Positions 8,831 to 18,358 of a stretch of DNA of 64,000 nucleotides are shown one piece after another; the stretch's first letter is position 1; every line of letters starts with the position of its first letter. The position numbers and the translations under genes were made by a program. A model generated the notes under the pieces. It did no database searches, was not told where the DNA came from, and worked only from the letters and a program-made list of their open reading frames with translations. Origin of the DNA: Amycolatopsis bullii (GTDB lineage Bacteria; Actinomycetota; Actinomycetes; Mycobacteriales; Pseudonocardiaceae); assembly GCF_014654205.1 (NCBI RefSeq), contig NZ_BNAW01000019.1, positions 1-64,000 of the forward strand, read 5' to 3'.

Positions 8831-9027
8831 GACGAGGTTAGCGATCGCGGTCACCGTGTCAAGGGCGGAGGGCGAATCCTGCGCCGCGGGAAACGGCGGC
8901 CGACCGGTCGCCGACGTTTCACACTTCCGGTGTGGGCCGAGTGGGTACCTACCGGTAACGAGGGGTTCCTTGCCAGCCTTCCACCTGCTGTCCTATTTGG
9001 GTCGGCCCTGTCACAAAGGAGTGACCC

Positions 9028-9840
9028 ATGGCTGTTCCCACCCGTAATTTCCGGCGATCCCTCCTACGGTTGAGCACGGCCCTGGGGGCCGTCGTCCTTG
9101 CCACTCTCGGCGTCACGGGCCTCGCCCACGCCGCCGGGACCGTCTACGCCGCGCTCGGCGACTCCTACTCCTCCGGGGTCGGGGCCGGCAGCTACGGCAG
9201 TTCCGGGAGCTGTTACCGCAGCTCCAAGGCCTACCCGCAGCTGTGGGCCAACGCCCACAGCGGCACCTCGTTCACGTTCCTCGCCTGCTCGGGGGCGAAG
9301 ACCGGGGACGTGATCAGCCAGGCGAACTCGATCCCCGCGTCGGCCACGCTCGTCACGGTGACCGTCGGCGGGAACGACGCCGGGTTCAGCGACGTGATCA
9401 CCACCTGCACCCTGGGCAGTGACTCCGACTGCGTGAACCGGGTCGACACCGCCAAGACGTACGTGAACAACACGCTGCCGGCGCTGCTGACCAACACCTA
9501 CAACGCGATCAAGGCCAAGGCGCCGGGCGCCCGGCTCGTCGTCCTGTCCTACCCGCGGTTCTACACCGTGCCCGGCTCCTGCTGGGTCGGGTTGAGCGAC
9601 ACCAAGCGCACGGCGATCAACTCGGGCGCCGACGCGCTCGCGTCGGTGATCCAGTCCCGGGCCGGCTCGGCGGGCGCGACCTTCGTCGACGTGCGGCCCT
9701 CGTTCGTCGGGCACAACATCTGCTCGTCGGCCGGCGATTACCTGCACAGCCTGACCTGGCCGGTGATCGAGTCCTACCACCCGACCGTCGCCGGGCAGTC
9801 GGGCGGCTACTACGCCCCGCTGCAGGCGGCGATCGGCTGA
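9028..9840 (+). CDS. secreted SGNH-family lipase/esterase
   Basis: A 270-aa exported esterase. The signal peptide covers residues 1 to about 36 (hydrophobic LSTALGAVVLATLGV, then AHA-A). SGNH blocks: I, YAALGDSYSSG (Ser46); III, VTVGGNDAGF; V, the histidine in ESYHPTVAGQ. Six or more cysteines suggest the three disulfides of Streptomyces SGNH lipases. Family role: hydrolysis of short- to medium-chain esters outside the cell. AAAGGAG lies 6 nt before the ATG. A strong hairpin follows the stop, so it is monocistronic even though accD1 lies downstream. Confidence 0.92.
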   Translation: MAVPTRNFRRSLLRLSTALGAVVLATLGVTGLAHAAGTVYAALGDSYSSGVGAGSYGSSGSCYRSSKAYPQLWANAHSGTSFTFLACSGAKTGDVISQANSIPASATLVTVTVGGNDAGFSDVITTCTLGSDSDCVNRVDTAKTYVNNTLPALLTNTYNAIKAKAPGARLVVLSYPRFYTVPGSCWVGLSDTKRTAINSGADALASVIQSRAGSAGATFVDVRPSFVGHNICSSAGDYLHSLTWPVIESYHPTVAGQSGGYYAPLQAAIG

Positions 9841-9853
9841 GCCGGATCCGTGC

Positions 9854-9881
9854 GGGTCACCCCGGTCCGCCGGGGTGACCC
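9854..9881 (+). terminator. rho-independent-type hairpin after the SGNH lipase
   Basis: A perfect 12-bp GC-rich stem (GGGTCACCCCGG with its complement) closed by a TCCG tetraloop, 13 bp after the lipase stop. There is no T-tract, which is usual in high-GC actinobacteria. It insulates the accD1 promoter. Confidence 0.8.
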
Positions 9882-9909
9882 TTCCGCACGCCGGCGACTG
9901 GACACCCAC

Positions 9910-9953
9910 GTTAGCGGTCGCTAACATCGAGGCAGAGGTTAACGACCGCTAAC
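9910..9953. promoter_or_regulatory. double TetR operator upstream of accD1
   Basis: Two 16-bp inverted repeats: GTTAGCGGTCGCTAAC at 9910-9925 and GTTAACGACCGCTAAC at 9938-9953. Their centres are 28 bp apart and the second ends 13 bp before the accD1 ATG. The first has the same half-sites as the site before the TetR gene at 7117. This marks the operon as a target of that repressor. Confidence 0.82.
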
Positions 9954-9966
9954 TTCGAGGGAGCCC

Positions 9967-11580
<1,614 letters not shown>

Positions 11581-11585
11581 GGGGC

Positions 11586-13571
11586 ATGTTCGACTCAGTT
11601 TTGGTCGCGAACCGGGGCGAGATCGCGGTCCGGGTCATCCGCACGCTGCGGGCGCTGGGCATCCGCGCGGTCGCCGTGTACAGCGACGCGGACGCCGACG
11701 CGCGGCACGTCCGGGAGGCGCACACGGCGGTGCGCATCGGCCCGGCCGAGGCGGCTCGCAGTTACCTGAACATCCCGGCCATTGTGGACGCTGCCGTGTC
11801 TTCCGGCGCGCAGGCGGTGCACCCCGGTTACGGCTTCCTGGCCGAGAACGCCGAGTTCGCGCGGGCGTGCGAGGAAGCCGGGCTGGTGTTCATCGGCCCG
11901 CCGGTGGCCGCGATCGACGCCATGGGCGACAAGATCCGCGCCAAGGCGACGGTGTCGAAGGCCGGGGTCCCGGTCGTGCCCGGCGCGTCCGATGTGGACA
12001 TCCCGGACGGCGACTTCGCTTCGGCGGCTTCGAAAGTCGGCTACCCGCTGCTGCTCAAGCCGTCCGCCGGTGGTGGCGGCAAGGGCATGCGGCTGGTGCA
12101 CGCGCCCGAGGAGCTGGACGCGGCGATCGAGTCCGCGCGACGCGAGGCCAAGGGCTCCTTCGGCGACGACACGCTGCTGATGGAGCGGTTCGTCACCACC
12201 CCGCGGCACATCGAGATCCAGGTGCTGGCCGACACGCACGGCCACGTCATCCACCTCGGCGAGCGCGAGTGCAGCCTGCAGCGGCGGCACCAGAAGATCA
12301 TCGAAGAAGCGCCGTCGGTGCTGCTGGACGAAGCCACCCGCGAGAAGATGGGCTCGGCGGCGGCCGAAGCCGCGCGCTCGGTCGGGTACGTCGGCGCCGG
12401 GACCGTCGAGTTCATCATGTCGGCGAAGAACCCGGACGAGTTCTTCTTCATGGAGATGAACACCCGGCTGCAGGTCGAGCACCCGGTCACCGAGCTGGTC
12501 ACCGGCCTCGACCTGGTCGAGTGGCAGGTCCGGGTCGCGGCCGGCGAGCACCTCACCGTGGCGCAGGAAGACGTGGTGTTGAACGGCCACGCCGTCGAGG
12601 CGCGCGTGTACGCCGAAGACCCGACGCGCGGGTTCATCCCGACCGGTGGCACGGTGCTGGCGGTGCACGAGCCGTCCGGCGACGGCGTCCGCGTCGACTC
12701 GTGGATGACGCCGGGTGCGGTGGTCGGCTCGAACTACGACCCGATGCTGGCCAAGGTCATCGCCTGGGGCCCGGACCGCGCGGCCGCGCTGCACCGGCTC
12801 GACCTGGCGCTCGCCGACACGGCGTTGCTGGGCATCGGCACCAACACGGCGTTCCTGCGCGGGCTGCTGGCCGACGCCGACGTCCGTGCGGGCAAGCTCG
12901 ACACCGAACTGGTCGACCGGCGGCTGTCGGAGCTGGTTTCGCCCGACGTGCCCGCGGAGTTCTTCGTCGCGGCCGCGCTGGACCGGTTCCTCGAGCTGCA
13001 GCCGTCCGGGCCCGTGGTGGACCCGTGGGACGTGCCGGACGGCTGGCGGATGGGGGGCTCCGGCGGGGTGACGTTCCGGCTGAAGTCCGGCGCCGCCCGC
13101 GCGGTGGTCCGCGTGCAAGGCACGCCCGCCGCGGCGACGGTGTTCGTCGACGAGGGTGAGCCGGTCCGGGTGTCGGCCCGGCGCGACGGCGACGTCCTGG
13201 AGATCCGGCACGCGTGCGGCTTCCACCGCTACCGCCAGGCCTGCGGTCCGGACAGGACGGTCTGGCTGGCGCGGGACGGGCTCAGCTTCCCCTTCGGAGA
13301 GCAGGAGTTCGTGCTCGCGTCGCGCGGCGAGGCCGCCGGGGCGGGCCCAGTCACCAGCCCGATGCCGGGCACGGTGCTCGTGGTGAAGGTCGCGGCCGGT
13401 GACGTCGTGAAGGCCGGAACGCCGTTGCTGGTCGTCGAAGCGATGAAGATGGAGCACACGGTCACCGCGCCGATCGACGGCGTGGTCAGCGAACTCCCCG
13501 TCCGGGCCGGCCAACAGGTCGCGCTCGACGAAACCCTTGCCGTAGTGAAGCCCCACGAGGAGCAGCAGTGA
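11586..13571 (+). CDS. accA1: acyl-CoA carboxylase alpha subunit (biotin carboxylase + BCCP)
   Basis: A 661-aa biotin enzyme. Biotin carboxylase N-terminal domain: FDSVLVANRGEIAVRVIRTL. ATP-grasp: LKPSAGGGGKGMRLV, then EMNTRLQVEHPVTE. A linker domain of about 120 residues precedes the C-terminal biotinyl domain, with the biotinylated lysine in EAMKMEHT (K621). It carboxylates its own biotin using ATP and bicarbonate and passes CO2 to AccD1. ATG lies 5 bp after the accD1 stop. Its end overlaps the next gene by 4 bp (GTGA), so the three subunits are translationally coupled. Confidence 0.92.
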   Translation: MFDSVLVANRGEIAVRVIRTLRALGIRAVAVYSDADADARHVREAHTAVRIGPAEAARSYLNIPAIVDAAVSSGAQAVHPGYGFLAENAEFARACEEAGLVFIGPPVAAIDAMGDKIRAKATVSKAGVPVVPGASDVDIPDGDFASAASKVGYPLLLKPSAGGGGKGMRLVHAPEELDAAIESARREAKGSFGDDTLLMERFVTTPRHIEIQVLADTHGHVIHLGERECSLQRRHQKIIEEAPSVLLDEATREKMGSAAAEAARSVGYVGAGTVEFIMSAKNPDEFFFMEMNTRLQVEHPVTELVTGLDLVEWQVRVAAGEHLTVAQEDVVLNGHAVEARVYAEDPTRGFIPTGGTVLAVHEPSGDGVRVDSWMTPGAVVGSNYDPMLAKVIAWGPDRAAALHRLDLALADTALLGIGTNTAFLRGLLADADVRAGKLDTELVDRRLSELVSPDVPAEFFVAAALDRFLELQPSGPVVDPWDVPDGWRMGGSGGVTFRLKSGAARAVVRVQGTPAAATVFVDEGEPVRVSARRDGDVLEIRHACGFHRYRQACGPDRTVWLARDGLSFPFGEQEFVLASRGEAAGAGPVTSPMPGTVLVVKVAAGDVVKAGTPLLVVEAMKMEHTVTAPIDGVVSELPVRAGQQVALDETLAVVKPHEEQQ

Positions 13572-14722
13572 TCGACTTCCGCTTGGACGAGGAGTACGAG
13601 TCCCTCCGCAAGACCGTCGAGGACTTCGCGCACGCCGAGGTCGCGCCGGTGATCGGCGAGCTGTACGAGAAGGAAGTGTTCCCGTACGCCATCGTCGCGA
13701 AGATGGGGGAGATGGGCCTGTTCGGGCTCCCGTTCCCCGAGGAGTTCGGCGGCATGGGCGGCGACTACTTCGCGCTGTGCCTGGCGCTGGAGGAGCTGGC
13801 GCGCGTCGACTCGTCGGTCGCGATCACGCTGGAGGCCGGCGTTTCCCTCGGCGCGATGCCGATCTACCGCTTCGGTTCGCAGGAGCAGAAGGAGAAGTGG
13901 CTGCCCGACCTGTGCGCGGGGACGGCGCTGGGCGGCTTCGGCCTGACCGAGCCGGGTGGCGGCTCGGACGCGGGCGCGACCCGCACCCGCGCCTCTTTGG
14001 ACGGTGACGAGTGGATCGTCAACGGCAGCAAGGCGTTCATCACGAACTCCGGCACGGACATCACCCGGTTCGTCACCGCCACCGCGGTCACCGACGTGAT
14101 GGAGAACGGCCGCAAGGAGATCTCGGCGATCCTCATCCCGTCCGGCACGCCGGGCTTCGAGGTGGCGCCGAAGTACTCCAAGGTCGGCTGGAACTGCTCG
14201 GACACGCACGAGCTGTCCTTTTCGGACGTGCGGTTGCCCGCGGAGAACCTGATCGGCGTCCGCGGCCGCGGGTACGCGCAGTTCCTGTCCATTCTGGACG
14301 AGGGCCGGGTCGCGATCGCCGCGCTGTCGGTCGGTCTCGCGCAGGGCTGCGTGGACGAGTGCCTCAAGTACGTCAAGGACCGGGTGGCGTTCGGCAAGCG
14401 GATCGGCGAGTACCAGGCGATCCAGTTCAAGATCGCGGACATGGAGGTCCGCACGCACACCGCCCGCCTGGCGTACTACCAGGCGGCGTCGAAGATGCTG
14501 CGCGGCGAGCCGTTCAAGAAGGAGGCGTCGATCGCGAAGCTCGTGGCCTCCAACGCGGCCATGGACAACGCCCGCGACGCGACGCAGATCTTCGGCGGCT
14601 ACGGGTTCATGAACGAGTTCCCGGTCAGCCGTTTCTACCGCGACGCCAAGATCTTGGAGATCGGCGAGGGGACGAGCGAGGTCCAGAAGATGCTGATCTC
14701 ACGCCACCTCGGCGTCGCCTGA
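13568..14722 (+). CDS. acyl-CoA dehydrogenase (isovaleryl-CoA/FadE19 type)
   Basis: A 384-aa FAD enzyme. Seen: GGFGLTEPGGGSDAGATRT (flavin/substrate loop), the C-terminal signature ATQIFGGYGFMNEFPVSR, and RDAKILEIGEGTSEVQK, which carries the family's catalytic glutamate position. It would oxidise a branched short-chain acyl-CoA such as isovaleryl-CoA to feed the AccA1/AccD1 carboxylase. Electrons go to ETF. GTG at 13568 overlaps the accA1 stop. Its stop abuts the stop of the convergent WXG-like gene, sharing TGATCA. Hydratase and HMG-CoA lyase for the rest of the leucine pathway are not nearby. Confidence 0.9.
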   Translation: MIDFRLDEEYESLRKTVEDFAHAEVAPVIGELYEKEVFPYAIVAKMGEMGLFGLPFPEEFGGMGGDYFALCLALEELARVDSSVAITLEAGVSLGAMPIYRFGSQEQKEKWLPDLCAGTALGGFGLTEPGGGSDAGATRTRASLDGDEWIVNGSKAFITNSGTDITRFVTATAVTDVMENGRKEISAILIPSGTPGFEVAPKYSKVGWNCSDTHELSFSDVRLPAENLIGVRGRGYAQFLSILDEGRVAIAALSVGLAQGCVDECLKYVKDRVAFGKRIGEYQAIQFKIADMEVRTHTARLAYYQAASKMLRGEPFKKEASIAKLVASNAAMDNARDATQIFGGYGFMNEFPVSRFYRDAKILEIGEGTSEVQKMLISRHLGVA

Positions 14723-16000
14723 TCAGGGCTGCTGCTGCTTCTTGTCCTCCTCGGCCCACGCGGCTTCCGCCTGCATCTGGATGTCGGTGAGCCCGCGGTC
14801 GACCTGCACGATGTCCTTGCCCGCCCAGCCGGCGAAGTTCTTGGAGCTCTTGGCGTCGGACAGCGCCTTCAGCATCGGGTAGTACTCCGGGTGGTTCTTC
14901 TTGAGCCAGTCGTCGGCGAACTTCATCTTCTGGTAGCTGTCGCCGAACTTGGTCTTCAGCCAGTCCTCGTGCTTCTTGATCATCGGGAAGTCGTGCTCGC
15001 TCAGGTGCGACTGCGGTGACGGCGGCTTGGGCGCGGGTGGCGGGTCCGCGGGCTTCGGCAGCGGCCGCGAGAAGTTCGGGACGGTCCCGTCGCCCGCGGG
15101 CCGGGTGCTCGGCGTGGCGCCACCGGTCCCGGGCAGGTCGTGGGTGATGGCGGTGCCGGGTGGCGGGGGCAGCGGCCGGGAGAAGTTGGGCACGGTGTTC
15201 CCGTTCGGCCGCGGCACCGGCGTCAGCTCGTGGCCGGACGCGCCCGGCTTCGGCTTGACCAGCTTCGACAGCTGCGTGAGCCGGGCCATCGTGCGCCCGG
15301 CGTAGGCGACGACCTTGGCGAGCTTGGCCGCCATCGCCGCGACCTGCACCGAGACCTGGACGACGATCTTGCTCACGCCGACGGCGATCGAGGCGCCGAA
15401 GGTGAACGCGGCCATCGCCAGGGCGATCAGCATCGTGGAGATGATGTCGCCGAGGATCGTCGTGATGATGTCGCGCAGCAGCGCGCGGACCGCGGCGATC
15501 AGCGCCCCGGTGGTCTCGACCATGTAGCCGGCGACGTCGGACGCCTTCGCGTTGGCGTCGATCCAGCCCTTGCGGTCGTTGATCGACTTTTCGAAGCTGT
15601 CGTGGCCCTTGCCCTGCCACTGGGTGATCGTCGACTTGAGCGTCTTGTCGAGTTCCTCGCCGGTGTTGCGCAGCGACTCGCCGATCTTGTGCAGTTCGTT
15701 GGCGAGCTTGGTGACCTCGGACGGGTTGCCCGCGACCTGGTCGAGCGGCCACTTCAGGAACGAGACGTGCTCGATCAGCCAGCCCAGGCCCGCGGCGATC
15801 AGCTTGGCCAGCGGGTCCATGGCGAACGCGACGGTGTCGAGCGCGGCGCTGACGAGGTTGATGCCCAGCTCGACGCTGACGGCGGCGAGGTCGCCGCCGT
15901 GCTCGGTCTGGACCTTGCCGATCGAGTCGCCGACCTGCTTCCAGCTGTCGAAGACGCCGGCGCCGGTCGTCGAGTTCGAGGCCGTGATGGGGACGGTCAC
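14723..16000 (-). CDS. WXG100-like secreted protein with membrane and C-terminal domains
   Basis: A 425-aa protein built like a type VII secretion substrate. The helical N-terminal half (about 1-190) contains the W-x-G turn ITQWQGKGHDSFEKS and VFDSWKQVGDSIGKV. Then comes a hydrophobic stretch (about 175-235, TTILGDIISTMLIALAM onward) able to insert in or cross a membrane. Next is a Pro-rich linker (about 255-335) with two PNFSRPLP repeats, and a charged C-terminal domain of about 90 residues (SEHDFPMIKKHEDWLKTKFG...). GTG at 16000 overlaps the previous stop (GTGA). The C-terminal domain is not recognised; it could be a toxin or adaptor, but no immunity gene is evident. Confidence 0.7.
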   Translation of the reverse strand: MTVPITASNSTTGAGVFDSWKQVGDSIGKVQTEHGGDLAAVSVELGINLVSAALDTVAFAMDPLAKLIAAGLGWLIEHVSFLKWPLDQVAGNPSEVTKLANELHKIGESLRNTGEELDKTLKSTITQWQGKGHDSFEKSINDRKGWIDANAKASDVAGYMVETTGALIAAVRALLRDIITTILGDIISTMLIALAMAAFTFGASIAVGVSKIVVQVSVQVAAMAAKLAKVVAYAGRTMARLTQLSKLVKPKPGASGHELTPVPRPNGNTVPNFSRPLPPPPGTAITHDLPGTGGATPSTRPAGDGTVPNFSRPLPKPADPPPAPKPPSPQSHLSEHDFPMIKKHEDWLKTKFGDSYQKMKFADDWLKKNHPEYYPMLKALSDAKSSKNFAGWAGKDIVQVDRGLTDIQMQAEAAWAEEDKKQQQP

Positions 16001-16332
16001 TTGCCCAGCTCCGTTTCGAAGGTGCTCAAGCCCTGTGCCGTGTTCGCGTCGTGGGTCGCGTACGTCTCGGCTGCCTTCTGCACGTCGGCGGCGGACTTGC
16101 CGATGTCCCCGGCGAGCTTGCCGATCTCGCCGGTGATCACCGCCATCGTGATCCGCGAGGGCACGGCGAGGACCTGCGCGAGCAGGATGCCGAACGCGGC
16201 GTTGTCGAACCCGTTGGCGGCCTGCATCCGGTTCGCGGCGTCCTGCACCGCCGGTTGCGTGGTGCCCGAAAGGTACTGGCCGAACTTCTGCAGCTCGGCC
16301 GGGTCGACCGAGAAACCTGCTCCGGAAACCAC
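15997..16332 (-). CDS. small WXG100/ESX-type helical protein
   Basis: A 111-aa helical-hairpin protein starting VVSGAGFSVDPAELQKFGQYL, with AANGFDNAAFGILLAQVL and a C-terminal DIGKSAADVQKAAETYATHDANT. Size, the helix-turn-helix plan and placement before a larger WXG-like gene are typical of ESX-type partner proteins. GTG at 16332 is chosen because GGAGGGG sits 5 nt upstream; an in-frame TTG at 16350 is less likely. It overlaps the next gene by 4 bp. The expected role is heterodimer formation or export with the 425-aa protein. Confidence 0.7.
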   Translation of the reverse strand: MVSGAGFSVDPAELQKFGQYLSGTTQPAVQDAANRMQAANGFDNAAFGILLAQVLAVPSRITMAVITGEIGKLAGDIGKSAADVQKAAETYATHDANTAQGLSTFETELGK

Positions 16333-16343
16333 GGTTTCCCCTC

Positions 16344-16865
16344 CTACCAAGGGTTGCTCTCGTCATCTTCGTCCGGCTCGGGCCGGGGACGGCGACGCGG
16401 CGGACCTTGCTGTGGTGGCGGCGGGCGGTGCGGGGGCGAAGGCGGTCGATCGGTGGCCTCCTGCTCCGGCATGAACACCTCGCTCTTGCCGGGTGGCGGC
16501 CCGTCGTCCGGTTCGGGCGACGGCAGGAACTCGTCCAGCAGCCCGCGGGCGGCCGAGTTCTCGCCCACCATGCCGCTGAACGCGTCGGCGACCTGGGCCG
16601 AGACCTTCTGCTGCGCGCGGCCGATCAGCTGCATCACCAGACCCGAAAGGGCTTGCGGGGGGCGCTCGTACGCGCGGGGGCCGAACCGGAGGTCCTGCAG
16701 GACCCCGCTCGGGCCGACCGTCACCGAGACCGCTCCGTCCGGCGATTGCACGCTGGCTGTGGCGGTTCGGAGTTTTTCCTGGGCTGCGGCGGCTTTTGCC
16801 TGGATCTCCGCGAGTTCCGCGCCGAACGCGGCCAAGGCATCGCCGTCGGGCACTGACTGGGTCAA
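16344..16865 (-). CDS. YbaB/EbfC-like protein with Pro-rich tail
   Basis: A 173-aa protein. Residues 1 to about 100 resemble the YbaB/EbfC fold: a long first helix (AAFGAELAEIQAKAAAAQEKL), a beta-sheet core (VSVTVGPSGVLQDLRFGPRAY) and a second long helix (QALSGLVMQLIGRAQQKVSAQ). A disordered Pro/Asp/Arg-rich tail follows, ending DEDDESNPW. YbaB-like genes commonly precede WXG100 pairs in actinomycetes, acting as putative DNA-binding or chaperone-like partners. TTG at 16865, with AAGGAC 6 nt upstream, is the favoured start, though GTG slightly downstream could be used. First gene of the three-gene unit. Confidence 0.65.
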   Translation of the reverse strand: MTQSVPDGDALAAFGAELAEIQAKAAAAQEKLRTATASVQSPDGAVSVTVGPSGVLQDLRFGPRAYERPPQALSGLVMQLIGRAQQKVSAQVADAFSGMVGENSAARGLLDEFLPSPEPDDGPPPGKSEVFMPEQEATDRPPSPPHRPPPPQQGPPRRRPRPEPDEDDESNPW

Positions 16866-16982
16866 TTTGTCCTTCTCGCAAAGGAGGTCGTGAACACCGG
16901 AAGTCAATCAGCGGCCGTTGAACTGCGGATGACGCGGACGGAGCCACCGGCTGAACGCCGCCAGGTCGGCGCGCACTGGACA

Positions 16983-17010
16983 GCGATAACTATACCGGTA
17001 TAGTTATCGC
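16983..17010. promoter_or_regulatory. 28-bp perfect palindrome over the map promoter
   Basis: GCGATAACTATACC followed directly by its exact reverse complement. The right arm carries TATAGT (16999-17004), a good -10 whose start point would fall at the ATG at 17012. The palindrome therefore covers the core promoter of a leaderless gene and should be an operator. No regulator gene lies beside it. Confidence 0.75.
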
Positions 17011-17011
17011 C

Positions 17012-17776
17012 ATGGTCGAGATCAAAACCGAGTCCGAGCTGGCGATGATGCGCGAAGCCGGCCGAGTCGTGGCGAACACCCTGCACGCGGTCAAGGAGGC
17101 GGCCGCGATCGGCGTCTCGCTGCGTGAGCTGGACGAAGTCGCTGCCCACGTCATCAGCGAGGCCGGCGCGAAACCGTCGTTCCTGCACTACCAGCCGCGG
17201 TCCGCGCCGACGCCCTACCCGAACGTCCTCTGCGCCAGCGTCAACGACGTCGTCGTGCACGGGATCCCCACCGCCTACCGCATCCAGGACGGCGACCTGG
17301 TCAGCATCGACTGCGGCGCGATCCTCGACGGCTGGAACGGTGACGCCGCGATCAGCTTCGTCGTCGGCAACGCCGATCCCGCCGATCTCGCGCTCATCGA
17401 GGCCACCGAGCGCGCGCTGGCCGCGGGCATCGCCGCCGCTCAACCGGGCGCGAAGCTGGGAGACATCTCGTACGCGATCGGCGCCGCCGGCCGGGCGGCG
17501 GGCCACGGCATGCTCGACGACCACGGCGGGCACGGCATCGGCCGCGCGATGCACGAGGACCCGCACCTGCCGAACGAAGGCCGCGCGGGCCGCGGCATGC
17601 GGCTCAAGCCGGGTCTCGCGCTGGCCATCGAGCCGATGCTCACCCGTGGGGGTGACGCCTACCGGTACGCCGAGGACGGCTGGTCGATCCTCACCGCCGA
17701 CGGCAGCCGGGCCGCGCACGTCGAGCACACCATCGCGATCACCGAAGACGGCCCGCGCGTGCTCACCGTGCGGTAG
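17012..17776 (+). CDS. map: type I methionine aminopeptidase
   Basis: A 254-aa metallopeptidase that removes N-terminal methionine from nascent proteins. All metal and catalytic residues are present: His83 (VVVHGIPT), Asp100 (SIDCGA), Asp111 (GWNGDAAI), His174 (GHGIGR), His181, Glu207 (LAIEPML) and Glu238 (VEHTIA). ATG is one base after the 28-bp palindrome and has no ribosome site, so translation is probably leaderless. Operator-controlled expression suggests an accessory second copy rather than the ribosomal-operon housekeeping enzyme; the latter is not in this window. Confidence 0.93.
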   Translation: MVEIKTESELAMMREAGRVVANTLHAVKEAAAIGVSLRELDEVAAHVISEAGAKPSFLHYQPRSAPTPYPNVLCASVNDVVVHGIPTAYRIQDGDLVSIDCGAILDGWNGDAAISFVVGNADPADLALIEATERALAAGIAAAQPGAKLGDISYAIGAAGRAAGHGMLDDHGGHGIGRAMHEDPHLPNEGRAGRGMRLKPGLALAIEPMLTRGGDAYRYAEDGWSILTADGSRAAHVEHTIAITEDGPRVLTVR

Positions 17777-17786
17777 ACAGGAGGTC

Positions 17787-18299
17787 ATGGACAACATCGT
17801 CATCCGATCGGGTGACTCTGGGGATGTGGACACGCTGCTGCGCTTCTTCGACGAAGCCGTCGAATGGCTGGTCGCCCGGGGAAGCGAGAAGCAGTGGGGG
17901 GCCGAGCCGTGGAGCCGGGTCCCGAAGCGCGTCGAGCGGGTCAAGGGCATGGCGGCGGACCCGGGCCTGCGCATCGCGGTGGTCGACGGCGAGCCCGCCG
18001 GGGCGCTGATCGTCTCCGAGGAACACGACCCGCACGTGCCCGCGGCCGACGAGCGCGAGCTGTACATCCGGCTGCTCATCACGTCACGGCGGTTCACCGG
18101 GCGGCGCGTCGGCGGGCGCCTCGTCGAGTACGCGCTCGACGAGGCCCGGCGGCGCGGCATCGACCTCGTGCGCGTCGACTGCTGGGCCGGCGGCGACGGC
18201 GAACTGCAGCGGTACTACGAGAGCCAGGGGTTCGAGCCGACCGTTCGGTTCACCGTCGAGGAGTGGGTCGGCCAGGTGCTGGAGCAGCGCGTGGGGTAG
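17787..18299 (+). CDS. GNAT-family N-acetyltransferase
   Basis: A 170-aa acetyltransferase. The acetyl-CoA loop lies in LLITSRRFTGRRVGGRLVE, followed by the beta-bulge segment DLVRVDCWAGGDGELQRYYESQGF, both typical of GNAT proteins. The substrate is unknown. AGGAGG lies 4 nt before the ATG at 17787, only 10 bp after the map stop, so it is in an operon with map under the palindromic operator. Pairing an acetyltransferase with methionine aminopeptidase recalls N-terminal processing, but small-molecule acetylation is just as possible. Confidence 0.85.
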   Translation: MDNIVIRSGDSGDVDTLLRFFDEAVEWLVARGSEKQWGAEPWSRVPKRVERVKGMAADPGLRIAVVDGEPAGALIVSEEHDPHVPAADERELYIRLLITSRRFTGRRVGGRLVEYALDEARRRGIDLVRVDCWAGGDGELQRYYESQGFEPTVRFTVEEWVGQVLEQRVG

Positions 18300-18358
18300 C
18301 GCTCTCCCGGTTCGGGGGCGACACTGTTGACGCGGTGCCAACAGACGAAGGAGTCGCC

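Noticed and set aside
11595..13556. Long open frame antisense to accA1
   Set aside because: A GC-driven shadow of the biotin carboxylase gene, with His/Arg/Asp-rich low-complexity translation and no start signal or domain.
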